The notes: generated by a model not told the origin, from the letters alone. Counted from the stretch's first letter, positions 37,156-49,081 are shown. The stretch is DNA of 64,000 nt from Sipunculus nudus (GCA_026874595.1 CM049313.1:49217659-49281658), one strand, 5' to 3'. A program made the numbers and translations.

Positions 37156-37617
37156 ATACATGATCATACATGATCGCTTGTGATCGATTATATAATATGC
37201 AAGAAATGTAAGCGATTATTAAAGAACTAACTATAAGCTTTATCTCCCGGTAGGTCTCTTTCATACCAAAAATTAGGTCAATGTGAAGTACATTCTGCTC
37301 TTAACATAATTGTTCTATATCTGTAGGATTTGAACTATTGTTCTATGTCTCAAAGTAAATATTTGCATTTAACCAAAAAAAAAAAAAAAAACATACAAAA
37401 TGTGCATCAATTTTATAAAAACATGCCCATGGGTCTCGACGCTCAGCTGAGTTTGTCTGTAGGGATATTTCTATGAGCTTTTCAAAATGTGGGTCCTGTG
37501 ACCTTAACCCTTGAAATCATGACCCGAAAATCTATAGGATTGTTACTTCTGCGGTAGGATATACAAGTCAGGTGTAAAAAAAAATATGTCAAACCAATGG
37601 AGTTATTATCTGGAAAC
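37156..37617. other. No recognisable gene
   Basis: Contains an A run at 37375-37391. No coding sequence was seen. Confidence 0.5.
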
Positions 37618-37619
37618 TA

Positions 37620-37801
37620 CAGTGAAACACCGTTGTGTCGAATTCGCTTAAGTCGAATACCCCCCTTATGTCGAACTTACAGACTCGATATTCAGGACAG
37701 CTCTAGTCAAATTATTACCATATAAAACACCCGCTTTTGTCGAAAGATGTGTCGAAGTTTTCCGAGGGTCACTTTGACTTCGACACAACGAGATTTCACT
37801 G
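37620..37801. mobile_element. pogo-like (Tc1/mariner) MITE, 182 bp
   Basis: The terminal inverted repeats are CAGTGAAACACCGTTGTGTC and, reversed from the right end, CAGTGAAATCTCGTTGTGTC. TA lies on both sides (37618-37619 and 37802-37803). Internal TCGAA words are typical of pogo/Tigger-type MITEs. No transposase is encoded. Confidence 0.85.
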
Positions 37802-37850
37802 TATTTTGAGGACATATAGCTCCCGTGCCTTTGAAATTTTACCTTTTTGC

Positions 37851-37869
37851 AAAAAAAAAAAAAAAAAAA
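37851..37869. repeat. Poly-A run
   Basis: Uninterrupted A run of about 19 bp. Confidence 0.9.
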
Positions 37870-38139
37870 TGCATTCACCCTCGGGCCATCTCACTAGGCA
37901 CGAGGCTTACAATAACACACATGGTTTGGGCAATAAGTATTCATCAAACTCAAAATATAGGAAATGATATTCTACGTGCAGGCTTGAGTGATTTTTTAAA
38001 GGATTTCCTGTTTCTAGGATTGACGGGAAGTGATATGTTTTCTTCTATAATGTGTAAATGATGGGGAAATTCCTTCCGGTGGCTCAATGAATAAAGTTTG
38101 CTAGGGTATTGTGTTTACCTGTGTGTATCACATATCTAA

Positions 38140-38960
38140 AATATATAGAGCCAGTCCGACTTTTCTGCTAACTGAAAACGGCATTTTCGGCAGGAATACG
38201 GCCTTCGTTTGCTCGATCACTGCGGGCTCCGACGCGAATTTTACGTTCGGCCGACGTTCGCAGGGCATCTATACCTGTTCTTAATTCAGCGATTTTCCAA
38301 AGGCGTTTTTTTTATGTCGGAGAGCTCGTAAACAGGTCGTCCATAGATCGCTCGAGCAGCGGCTAACATACGATCGATATATGGCAGAAATCCGACGATT
38401 TAAGACAGAACTGTGCTGCCACCGCATGGGCCCCCTACAATACTCGAACGACCCCGTCTCGTATCCCGACCGACATGTACGTGCTACGTACGAGCGCGCT
38501 CCGTGCTGGTGTCGGGCCGCCGTCGGGCGGTTACTGCGACCCAAGGCCGGCTCCTTCTGTCAACTCAGCTTCCAGTTCGTGATCCGATGAAGCTCTCGTG
38601 CCACCTTCTTCTGAGGAACGGGTTTCTTTGCTCTCTTTTTGGCGGCATTCTAGTTAGCAACTATTACTTAGTAGCTGTGCAGTGCTCTTCACTCTGTTAG
38701 TCTTAAGAAAAATTATTTTTTCATAGGGGTCGTCGCCCGGGTGTCTGGTGGGCATCAACAAATCAAACGACCATCGACCGCAACTCGGACGGCGCCTGTC
38801 ATACAAACAACATTTTATTTACTGTCGGCCGCCGGGCGATTTTTGATCGCCATTGTTCAAGGGTATAATACGCTCGACTTAATGGCGGGCTTGGAATTCG
38901 GCGACTTTCTGGCGATCAACAAATTTGACCGGAGGTTGTTGGATATGTGACTCAGGCTTT
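38140..38960. other. CpG-rich block of unknown nature
   Basis: Contrasts with the AT-rich, CpG-poor surroundings: many CG words such as CCGACGCGAATTTTACGTTC and GCCGCCGTCGGGCGG. Several overlapping frames of 69-95 residues on both strands reflect the composition. A weak internal repeat (TGGYGATCAACAAAT) occurs near 38746 and 38912. Options are a young DNA transposon, a CpG island of an unseen gene, or transferred DNA. I see no terminal repeats or domain to choose between them. Confidence 0.5.
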
Positions 38961-39870
38961 AGTGAGCCACCGGGTTCACACGGGACATGGTTAATTATTA
39001 AACCAAAATAGACATGAGACAGCCTGTCGACTGAATTGATAGTTTTGAAAGGTATTCACAAACAAACAGTGCATAATGAATCTATACTTAATTGCTTACA
39101 GTTTACATTCCGTCCTCTAAATACAGATGAACATAATATTGATGGTTACTGAAAATTATAGTTTTTTTCGGGATTTGATGTATGCAATCTCCAGCACTCC
39201 AGAATTTAAGCCTTTAAGCCTTATTAAAGCCTTTTATTGGGTCTGAGGAGACTGTATTAGTTAAACCCTCTGGTTTAAAATCAATACATAGGTCAAGACA
39301 AATGGCATTTTCAAGTATATTATTTTGTCTGAGGAAACTCCATTGCCGGTCCTAATCCGGTATGTCTCGCCAGATTGACATCTGTGTTTAAGCTTACACA
39401 AAGACAAATGAGTTGTCCTCATTTTCAAGCACGTTATGTGCCATTTTAAAACGTCCGGTCGATCTCTGCTTCTCTCCCCGTCCGCCCGGTTCACTCCTGA
39501 TTGAGAAGTAAATATGAGCTTACATACCAAAAGTATCTGCGTCTTTCAAATAAATGTTCACTTTAAGTCGGGCCCTCTTGATTATAGTAAAGTAATTCAA
39601 GGAGAGGCGGTCCGGTATTTTATGTCGGTTATTCTGTCAAGTCTGTGGCCACAGCATTCAATGCTCCACCTTGTACTTGAACATTTTGTTTGACCTGGAA
39701 TCCATCAATGTTCAGCACAGGGCGTAAATATTTATTCTTACCTGGAATTCCAATTTATTTTGGCTTTTCCATCATGGTGGAGTTGTTTAATAATCTTTAT
39801 CATGCACAGTCTTTATACCCAAGCATGATATTCTGATTATACTTAAATTGGCCAAGAATGATACCCAAAT
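38961..39870. other. No recognisable gene
   Basis: Non-coding. The 89-residue minus frame at 39261-39530 has no known motif. Confidence 0.5.
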
Positions 39871-40664
39871 TGTCATAGGTGCTCCTTTTATTGTGTACCA
39901 GGGCGTAACTCGTGTTGTTGTTGCACTTTGTGTTTAATCCGTGCTGTTGAACTCTCATTGTCATGTTAGCCTTGGGTTTTCACGCCTGGGCGAGGTCACG
40001 TGATGACCCTGGTATGTAGAGATACACACAGCGATATTTTTCTAGAGAATTCCTGTGACGCGTGCTTATTGTGTATTATGTATTATTCTTCGAATATTAT
40101 AGAAGTGCAAAATTCTCGGCTTGGGGTGAAGAGTATATAAAGGGGCTGTGTTTTAGAACACCGGGAGCGGAGAGCAGAGCAGTTTTCCAGCGGACGCATA
40201 AGCGTGTGTCAGTTTCTGGGAACTTATCCGACGTGTGCGGCAATTATAGATTTTCTTCAGAGTTTCTTCTGGATTTTGTGCATTTGGACTTCAGTTTACT
40301 TTCCGGATTGTTACAAGAGCTTTTCACTGGACTGTCCTTCTCCGAGAGTATACATTTAAAGAACTTATCGTTGTGACGGTGTTGGTATCCAGGTACTGTG
40401 TACATTATTTTTCTGTGTGATTGTATTGATTTGTTGTTATACCGCTGTTTTGCTGTATAATTGTATTGATTTGGTGTGTTGTAATGTTAGGGTTGTTTTA
40501 AGAATAAACTAAAGTAATTTGTTAACAAAAAACCACTGACTTCTTTATTCATTCCCATAGACATTTCACGCTGCCTAGTGTTACAGAATCTGACTTTTTT
40601 ATCTCCATTAAAAAATTTGTGTTCATCACGCATACGTGATCTGTTTATATAAGGTTCGGTAACA
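39871..40664 (+). mobile_element. LTR of the large family, 794 bp
   Basis: It begins TGTCATAGGTGCTCC and ends GGTTCGGTAACA. Landmarks are GGTCACGTGATGACC near 39996, TATATAAAGGGGCTG at 40134, AATAAA at 40503-40508, ATAGACATTTCACGCTGCC and ATCACGCATACGTGAT near 40626. It is very similar to 16616-17379. Flanks (AAAT and ATCG) do not match, so either an end has mutated or the copy was rearranged. No internal region is attached. Confidence 0.88.
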
Positions 40665-40689
40665 ATCGGTAGAAGACAATGCACACTAA

Positions 40690-40860
40690 TAGAAAGTGTG
40701 AATTTTATTTACAAAGGAGTTGGAAAGAATTATTGTGGTTATGGTCATCATGGTTATTTGTCACATGGTCCAGTAATTGCTTAGATGTATCCTCTGATGT
40801 CATTGCTGCTTTGACACTAAAACACGCAGCAACAAACTAAAATGGTAAAACATTATTTTG
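40690..40860 (+). repeat. Inverted-repeat arm paired with 45095-45260
   Basis: GTGTGAATTTTATTTACAAAGGA, AGAATTATTGTGGTTATGG and CATGGTTATT are mirrored by AATAACCATGATAACC, AATAATTCT and CCTTTGTAAATAAAATTC at 45195-45260. The arms flank 4.2 kb. Confidence 0.75.
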
Positions 40861-41151
40861 AATAAATATAGTTGTGGAAGGTAAATTCACAAATATAAAC
40901 CAGGTGATGTTTAAAAGTTTTTATTTTAGGTTCATATTCGTTTGCAATAACATGTGTGTTTTACCATTAGTTCATTTTCCCTGATTTAAAAAGTTTCCGA
41001 GCAAAACCATCCGGGTACACTGGTTGAATGGTTTTTCATGGTTGTGAGTGTCAGAAAGCAAGGTCCACCTGTATCTGTTAAAATACAAAAGTACCTCGAG
41101 ACCACCGATCTGGCGAATGCAATTTCAATAATTTCTAAACAAGGAAAAAAA

Positions 41152-41792
41152 GAACATTACAATACACTTAATCAATACAATTATACAGTAAAACAACGGT
41201 ATAAAAAACAAATCAATACAATCACACAGGAAAATGAACAATGTGCACAGTACCTGGATACCACCACCGTCACAAATACTCTTTAAAATGCCTATGCCAG
41301 ATGAAAAGTCCACACCAATCCTTTTGGAGAAAAGACAGTCCAATGTAAAGCTCTTGTAACAATCCAGAAAGTAAACCTGAGGCAGGCAACATTTAATTGT
41401 ATAGAGTTAGTAATAGCAGAATCCCTGAAATTACTGGATAATCGGACAGGTCCCACAAACTGACATAAACACGTCTGTGTCCGCTGGAATCTTCTCACCT
41501 CTCTCTCTCGGCTCTAAAACACAGCCCCCTCTTTATAACTGCTTGCCCCAAGCCGAGAATGTTTCACTTCTCGAATAGTCTTAGGATCTAACATAATACA
41601 CAGTAAACACGCGTTACAGGAATCATCCAGAAGAACATCCACATACCAGGGTCCACACGTGACCTCGGCCAGGCGAGAAAGCCCCAAGCTAGCATGACAA
41701 CGAGAGTTCAACCAGTACGGATTAAACATAGAGTGCAACAACAAGCACACGAGTTACGCCCGTGTCACACAATGAAAAGAGCACCTATAACA
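41152..41792 (-). mobile_element. 3'-truncated LTR of the large family
   Basis: On the minus strand it begins TGTTATAGGTGCTC and runs through the CACGTG (41658), TTCTCGGCTTGGGG and R region to TGTATTGTAATGTT, where homology stops before the AATAAA. The last ~150 bp of the LTR are missing. Confidence 0.85.
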
Positions 41793-41949
41793 CGACGCAT
41801 ATATTCCTCCATATCAATTTAATATCTACAACAAATATACTGGTATGTAACGGTATGCATCATTTTGAAAGGTACCAAATGTCCACACGCAGCCGTTATG
41901 GCAACTTAACAACTACCCCCGGACAATTCCCCCCGGGTATGGCAATATA

Positions 41950-42200
41950 TGTAGAATGTGCTTTTTAATGTGTTCATTTAAACAAAAAGATAAACATTCC
42001 TTAAATGTAAAATATGAAAAGATTCCCGCAGAAATCAGACTTTGATCTGTGTAAACAGAGCCACGCTTCAGTAACGCAGATCCTCTTAGCGAATGGCATA
42101 ACAAACACTAGCCCTAATTCCTATAAATGGGCGGCTCCAACATTTGGTACATGAATAACTCTGTGTCAGAATGAAAATGAAGCCTTTGAATGAAAAAAAA
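41950..42200 (+). repeat. Segmental duplication S, copy 1, left part
   Basis: Aligns with 45597-45840. Shared words are CCCGCAGAAATCAGA, ACAGAGCCACGCTTCAGTAAC and CTATAAATGGGCGGCTC (TATAAATAGGCGGCTCG in copy 2). The TATA-like word sits at the same place in both, so the segment may include an old promoter, but no transcript-like exon follows. Confidence 0.82.
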
Positions 42201-42214
42201 AACATATGATGGTG

Positions 42215-43550
42215 ATTAAGATCCCTAAAACTCCTGAAAAGTTAATCAAAATCCGTTAATTAGATTCAGATTACCTCCCTAAACCTCCTGTATGTTGACT
42301 AAAATCCGTTCATTATATTCAGATAAGATCCCTAAACCTCCTGAAAAGTTAATCAAAATCCATTCATTAGATTCAGATAACCTCCTTAAACCTCCTTATC
42401 TGTATATCAAATGCGTTGATTAGATTCATATTACCTCCCTAAACCTCCTGAAAATTAATCAAAATCCGTTCATTAGACTCATATTACCTCCCTTAACCTC
42501 CTGTATGTTAATCAAAAACCTAATCAATAGATTCAGATTACCTCCCTCCCTAAACCTCCTGATATGTTAATCAAATCCGTTCATAAGATTCAGATTACCT
42601 CCCTAAACCTCCTGAAAATTAATCAAATTCCGTTCATTAGACTCATATTACCTCCCTTAACCTCCTGTATGTTAATCAAAAACCTAATCATTAGATTCAG
42701 ATTACCTCCCTCCCTAAACCTCCTGATATGTTAATCAAATCCGTTCATAAGATTCAGATTACCTCCTTAAACCTCCTGAAAATTAATCAATATCCGTTCA
42801 TTAGATTCAGATTACCTCCCCAAACCTCCTGATATGTAAATCAAATGCATTGATTAGATTCAGATTACCTCCCTAAACCTCCTGAAAATTAATCAGTATC
42901 CGTTCATTAGATTCAGATTACCTCCCTAAACCTCCTGATATGTAAATCAAATGCGTTGATTAGATTCAGATTACCTCCCTGAACCTCCTGAAAAGTTAAT
43001 CAAATCCGTTCATTAGATTCAGATTACCTCCCTAAACCTCCTGAAAATTAATCAAAATCCGTTCATTAGACTCATATTACCTCCCTTAACCTCCTGTATG
43101 TTAATCAAAAACCTAATCATTAGATTCAGATTACCTCCCTCCCTAAACCTCCTGATATGTTAATCAAATCCGTTCATAAGATTCAGATTACCTCCTTAAA
43201 CCTCCTGAAAATTAATCAATATCCGTTCATTAGATTCAGATTACCTCCCCAAACCTCCTGATATGTAAATCAAATGCATTGATTAGATTCAGATTACCTC
43301 CCTAAACCTCCTGAAAATTAATCAATATCCGTTCATTAGATTCAGATTACCTCCCTAAACCTCCTGATATGTAAATCAAATGCGTTGATTAGATTCAGAT
43401 TACCTCCCTGAACCTCCTGAAAAGTTAATCAAATCCGTTCATTAGATTCAGATTACCTCCCTTAACGCCCTAAATAAGTTAATCAAAATACGTTCATTAG
43501 ATTCAGGTTACCTCCCTTAACCCCCTGAAAAGTGAACCAAAATCCGTTCA
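42215..43550. repeat. 53-bp minisatellite with a 429-bp higher-order period
   Basis: About 25 monomers with the words TTAGATTCAGATTACCTCCC, TAAACCTCCTGAAAA and TTAATCAAAATCCGTTCA. A block of eight monomers starting near 42597 recurs from 43026, a 429-bp period. At the same place in segmental copy 2 (45840-45890) there is just one monomer. Confidence 0.93.
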
Positions 43551-44165
43551 TTTTAGAGGGTCTTCTGTAGCAAAAAAAGATTATGATATTGCAGAGTACT
43601 AAAAAACATATTATGTTTAAAAACTGATCGTGATTCCTGGTATTAAAGTGGGTGCAGTAATCTCTTTTAAAATGATATATCGGGGAGATTAGTACAAGAA
43701 AGAGTGGCCTTAAATACGTTATTTGTGCAGTGAGGAGCTTAAAGTTTGATCCCATTGCCAGTGCATAAACATAATTAATAAGGAATTTAATTTTCTTAAG
43801 GGTACAATAAAACCAACACGGAAGGGTTTTTTTTCTATTTTAATTTAATCATAACAGATGACTTTGAATAATGTTTAAGAAAATAATGCGCTGTTCTTTC
43901 AGGAAAATAATTAAGACCAACTCTATGTAGGGATACTTTCATCGGTCTCGTTTCCATTCAATACATTGATCCAAGGATAAGTATTTTTTATTTGCCTTAT
44001 GAATCGCATATGGCAATCCAGAAAATGAAAATAATTGGTTATCAAACAATGGGTTGTTCATATATTTAACATTCATCATAACATACTTTGTTATGGATTG
44101 ATAAGAAAATATTTGACACAGGTTGTGGTTCTTTCGATAAAGATTAAGTGTTGAGGATAATCTCA
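43551..44165 (+). repeat. Segmental duplication S, copy 1, right part
   Basis: Aligns with 46135-46640. Shared words include GTGCAGTGAGGAGCTTAAAG, TTTTAATTTAATCATAACAG, GAATCGCATATGGCAATCC and TTGACACAGGTTGTGGTTC. Similarity appears high (roughly 90%). Confidence 0.88.
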
Positions 44166-44172
44166 AGGCCTT

Positions 44173-45090
44173 CTAAATGATCTGGATAACTGTATTTCCT
44201 AGCAATGGCTGTTTTGAACATATCCCCTTAGCAGGAGTAGATAAAGGCATTTTGTTCCCTAAGGAATCCCCCCTTACCTCTATAAAAAGACCCATAAAAA
44301 ATTCATTACAACATATATTATCACCAATGGCTGTAATAGTAAAATGAATTAATTTATAAATTAAAGTCCCAGTCACACTCTCCCTGATCAGCTTACGAAT
44401 CACCAAGGATGGCAGCCAGGGAATAACCATATATGGTGCATGATGGGGGATTAGTATATCGACCAATAAAGTGTATGATTCAAAAAGTAGCACGGGAAAA
44501 GAGTAAAACAGGTGTAAGGGAACCTGTTATTGTTGTAAATCGAGGGGTGTACTGACTGTACCCTGAACTATAGTATCACATTACATCCTCGTAATTTGAA
44601 TTATTCAACGGTTACATCCCGGTTATCTGAACGATATTTTAAGGTCTTAATTGCTGGTAAGATGAAACAGGTGTTAAATGAATTAAATGTCTGTTTCAGG
44701 TCATCAGGCCGCACAAATAATAGTTTCAGGGAATCGCAGCTCACATTTCTCTCGGATCAAATTTAATTCTCGGACTCCATGGTATCGATCTTACCTTCAT
44801 GTCTCAATTGCTTCATATAAATTACATATTAATATTTCCGATTTGACAAATGTCATTTTAAATGGATACCACCTTTATTGCGCACCAATTTAAGAAATGT
44901 TACAGATTTTTGTAACATCTGGGAAGTTGGTAAAATTTCACAGATTTTGTGTTGGCCTGATTTAAAAAAAAACTAACAATAACTGGTAAATGATTGCTCA
45001 ATTTTAACACTGGCAAAAATGTATGTGGCTCTTTTGCATGCACCGTTTGAAGAATTATGTAATATTTTATAGCCTTCCTGTAAAATATTC
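44173..45090. other. No recognisable gene
   Basis: A 106-residue minus frame (44173-44493) and a 68-residue plus frame (44687-44893) have no motif that I recognise. They lie just outside the duplicated segment. Confidence 0.45.
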
Positions 45091-45094
45091 TGCA

Positions 45095-45260
45095 AGCCTA
45101 ATGTTTTCCCATTGTACATGTTGATGCGTGTTTAAGTGTAAAGTCAACAAACACGTCAGATGATCCCACTAGGCAATGACTGGATCATGTTACTAATAAC
45201 CATGATAACCATAATCACAATAATTCTGTCATATTCCTTTGTAAATAAAATTCAAACTTT
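45095..45260 (-). repeat. Inverted-repeat arm paired with 40690-40860
   Basis: Reverse complement of the other arm with small indels. It includes CCATGATAACCATAATCACAATAATTCTGTC. Confidence 0.75.
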
Positions 45261-45534
45261 TTATGAGCGTGATTGGCCTCCTTCCGGCGCATTTTTTCCA
45301 CCATAGTAAACATTTGCAGTAAAAAAATGAAATGTTATACAAGGTCTGTCATATACAGCCATAATTATCTGCGGAACAACTTGAAAGCTATATGACGCAC
45401 AGGAAATACTGTGACATAGGCATATTTGATAATCCAGTCTATATAACACACTACTTACTATAATGATTCGTTGCGACTCTTGCAATAAGATTTATAACGT
45501 GCCTCACCCGTTCCCCGAGCACGTTGTATGGCTA

Positions 45535-45538
45535 TATA

Positions 45539-45592
<54 letters not shown>
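45535..45592. repeat. (TA)n microsatellite
   Basis: Lies at the left edge of segmental copy 2. Confidence 0.95.
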
Positions 45593-45594
<2 letters not shown>

Positions 45595-45596
45595 TG

Positions 45597-46640
45597 AGCT
45601 GGTTAATGTGTACATTGAAAAAAATAAAGTCCCACTAAATGTAAAAAATAAAAGTTTTTTCCCGCAGAAATCAGATTTTCGTATGTGCACACAGAGCCAC
45701 GCTTCAGTAACATGGCTTCTCCTAGTGAATGACAGAGCAAGCACTGGCCCCAATTCTTATAAATAGGCGGCTCGAAACGGAGGGAAAGAAATAGAAGGGA
45801 ACAGAAACCTTTGAATGAAAACAAAAACAACATATGATGATGATTCAGATTACCTTCCTGAAAAGTTAATCAAGGTCAGTTCATTAGGGACAGTTTTCTG
45901 TAGCAATGAACAGATTCTGTTTCTTTAGAAAATACAATGGAATCCGTTCAATTCATCTGTCATACAGTGGGTAACAGACAAACGAACTAACAAAATAAGA
46001 GGAAAGCATAGAACATTCGCTTTACTGTTTTAGAACATACAAAGGACTTGGCATTTCCATAGCTTTTCATTCATGCAAAATAAATAAAATTATGACAGTA
46101 AAAAAAAATAAATAAAAGAAAAACGTTCATTTTAAGATGATCGGGGAGATTAGAAAGGGTGACCTTTAATACGTTAACTTTTAAAGGTCGTGCAGTGAGG
46201 AGCTTAAAGTTTGTTCGGATCGCCAGTGTATTAACATACTTACTTAATAAGGACTTTAAGTTTCTTAAGGGTACAATGGCGTCAACTGAGAAGGGTGCTT
46301 TTTCTATTTTAATTTAATCATAACAGATGAGTTAGAATAACGTTTAAGAAAAAAAAGCGCTTTTCTTTCAGGGAAATAATTAAGACCAACTCTATAAAGG
46401 GATACGTTCATCGGTCTCGTTTTCATTCAATACATTGATTCAAGGATAAGTATTTTTTATTTGGCTTATGAATCGCATATGGCAATCCAGAAAATGAAAA
46501 TAATTAGTTATCAAACAATGGGTTGTTCATATATATAACATTCATCATAACATACTTTGTAATAGATTGATTAGAAAATATTTGACACAGGTTGTGGTTC
46601 TTTCGATAAAGATTGAGTATTGAGGATAATCTGAGGCTGG
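45597..46640 (+). repeat. Segmental duplication S, copy 2
   Basis: Single-monomer counterpart of 41950-44165. The left part keeps CCCGCAGAAATCAGATTTTC and TATAAATAGGCGGCTCG. One minisatellite monomer lies at 45840-45890. The right part (46135-46640) matches the other copy to GATTGAGTATTGAGGATAATCTGAG. Confidence 0.88.
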
Positions 46641-46649
46641 TAGCTTCCA

Positions 46650-47046
46650 ACGACAAACCTCACAAATAGCTGTTCAAAAAAAATTGTATGTACCTAAACC
46701 TCGGACAGACTATCTAAGGATCATTTTTATACCGAGGCCCTATTTTGTGGAACACATTAAATGAATCTCAAAGAACTGCTTCTCCTTACAGGCCTTTAAC
46801 AAAATATCATGTTATAAACCTCTGTGCTTTATATGTCATATAATTCATGCTATTTCATACTCTGTTATATTTCATATTTATGTGACACTCATGATTGCCT
46901 TGATTGCCACATCTTGCTGCATAATTTTATCTTTAGTCACTTTTATTAATTCTGATTGCATTTTAAATGTTTTTACATTATATAAACTGTATATAGCTCA
47001 ACAGGGCCCTGTGGCAGACAATCGTGTCTGAACAGGCTACCCATGT

Positions 47047-47084
<38 letters not shown>

Positions 47085-47100
47085 TAATAATAATAATAAT
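46650..47100 (+). mobile_element. LINE 3' end with (TAA)n tail
   Basis: Translation near 46680-46800 gives LYVPKPRTDYLRIIFIPRPY and then FVEHIK...LQAFNK, matching the usual end of non-LTR element proteins (P-x-x-RT-x-Y...WN-LP...S-L-x-x-FK). A 3' untranslated part with GGCCCTGTGGCAGACAATCG is followed by (TAA)n at 47048-47100, the kind of tail used by such LINEs. The original protein region upstream is absent. Confidence 0.78.
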
Positions 47101-47520
47101 CTGAGTAAAAATACATTTTCACACTATAAAATCTAGGAGAAATGTAAGGTCTATAAATTTAAAACATTAACATTACGTAACAAGATCGGAGTTAGAGGGG
47201 GCGGCTCTAGGTATGAGCTCCATTCGATTGTGGTGACCAACTCCTGTGCTGCCCAAGAAGCTGTGAAAGTAATTTAACAGAGTGAAACAAAAAAAAAAAA
47301 AAAAAAAAAAGAAAATTAAGTATTATGAGAATTTGGTGTTCTTATATCTGGAAGATCATTCTTTTTTATATCAGCACTTTACGTGTGGATATCTGGTTAC
47401 GGAAATATAAACATCATACATAACATGTGTGTCTTCCTTATACCTTTCCGTTGTGTGACAGAAACATTTAAATCACAGAAACATTTAGCACTCCGTTTAC
47501 CAGATACTCCATTTTTGTTG
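47101..47520. other. No recognisable gene; poly-A run
   Basis: A run of about 22 A at 47288-47310. No coding sequence was recognised. Confidence 0.5.
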
Positions 47521-47705
47521 CTGTTTTTTTATTTTAAATATTTTGTCGGAGGTAACTTTCTCCATTTTTGAAATGTTAACTGAACTACATATATGTACAT
47601 CTGCAGAATTCCATTCCGGTTTCGGACTTTGCGACAGGGCAGTATCACACGCTTTCTCTCAGTTAAATCCTGGCGTCAACCAGGCCAGGTGTCTGCCGGT
47701 GACCA
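47521..47705 (-). mobile_element. tRNA-derived SINE, copy 3 (3' part only)
   Basis: Keeps the tail (TCGGAGGTAACTTTCTCC on the plus strand), TGTACATCTGCAGAATTCC and CCTGGCGTCAACCAGGCC. The tRNA-like head is missing, so this is a 5'-truncated copy. Confidence 0.8.
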
Positions 47706-48095
47706 CTCCATGATTGTATTACACTAGAAGGCTCAACAACCGCTGCTGACCGCTGTATCCTGTTTTGGCAGCTAAATTAAATGTCATCCATTGTCCTGTA
47801 AAGGTCAATGTTTCCTAGCGATTTTTATTGCTTATATGTCTGGATTTTATCTACTGAAGATTTAATTTTATTTCCACCTCTCACATTCCTTTGGAACGTC
47901 CCGGTTGTTGATTATTAAGTGAATCTATTGAAAATAGTTGGTGATTTTAAAACTGATTGCCTCCCTCCGGGAGATATGCGTTGAATCCATGCTTTCTTGT
48001 GTTCGAGTTTGTATGTGTTTGTACAAATCATAAGTCATTCATGAGCAGAATTATCCATGTATACACAACTCATTGTAGGCCTATCTTGTACACAG
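47706..48095. other. No recognisable gene
   Basis: Non-coding sequence. Confidence 0.5.
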
Positions 48096-48099
48096 AATC

Positions 48100-48770
48100 C
48101 CTCATGAAATTCTCGAGCTCCGCCGTATAGATTCATTTCGGCGTTTCCTTTCTACTAATGCGAGCTGTCGGCTTATTTGCGCCACAGTAATATCTCGACT
48201 GGATTACTGTAATTCAGTTCTTGCATGGTCACCGGCAGAGCAAGTTTCGCGGCTACAAATGGTCTAGAATAATGCTGTGCGTCTCATTCTTAAGGAGCGT
48301 AAAAGACAGACCGCGTCACGCCGCTGCTCAAACAGCTCCATTTGCCTCCCGTAAAAAAAACACGTTCAATACAAAATTGCTGTTTTTGTTTACCGACCTT
48401 TTTAAAGGCTCATTTCAATCATATTTGTCTGAAGAATTAATAACCTATCGGCGCTCGGCTGGCGAAAATCTTTTTTAAAGTACCAAGGTGAAATATTTAA
48501 GTCGGTGAACGTTCGTTCTGTTTTATAGCCCCAAAAGTCTGGAATTCACTTCTGCTATTACTCTTAGTAAATCTCCGACTCTTGTATTATTTAAAACTAA
48601 TGTAAACATATCTCTCTCGGCAAGCTTTTGGTTATCAATAAATATCCTTATTTATTGGGTCAGGCACAGGGAGCAGATTTCCATGAAATTGTATGTAGGT
48701 ATGGGTATGTGAATTGCGCTGCGAGTCAGACAATCGGAGGATTGGCTCTATATAAATACAATATATTATA
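48100..48770 (+). mobile_element. LINE C-terminal remnant with 3' untranslated region
   Basis: At 48187-48300 the translation reads ATVISRLDYCNSVLAWSP, then QVSRLQMV, stop, NNAVRLILKER, matching the well-known SRLDYCNSLL...L-x-RLQ-x-VQNAAARL block of non-LTR elements. TPLLKQLHLPP follows in the next frame, and APKVWNSLL lies near 48525-48560. The tail GGAGGATTGGCTCTATATAAATACAATA resembles the 3' end of such LINEs. It is broken by stops and frameshifts. Confidence 0.85.
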
Positions 48771-49068
48771 ACTATTTAATATCAATTGCAGTTGACGTAT
48801 GATCCGGGTTTAGGACAACTCACAAATGTAGAATCACTTATGCACGAATAAACCTGGGAAGATGGGTCGAATAAGTTAATGCAAAATAGGGACCACACAT
48901 GACGGAGACTTAGAATTTAGATTTCTAGTTTCAAACGTTCACGATGATTACTGTTAATTCTGATTAAGCTAATTACTGCTAAAATGTAGCAAAGCAAAGA
49001 ATGAGATGGGCCTGAATATACAATCATTAGACTAGTTTTAAAATTTAGCCCACAATCAAAATCAGTTT
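48771..49068. other. No recognisable gene
   Basis: Non-coding sequence. Confidence 0.5.
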
Positions 49069-49081
49069 AATATATATAAAT

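Noticed and set aside
45524-45766. Frames with long (IY)n stretches here and at 53302-53490, 54061-54303 and 54589-54801
   Set aside because: These are translations of TA microsatellites.
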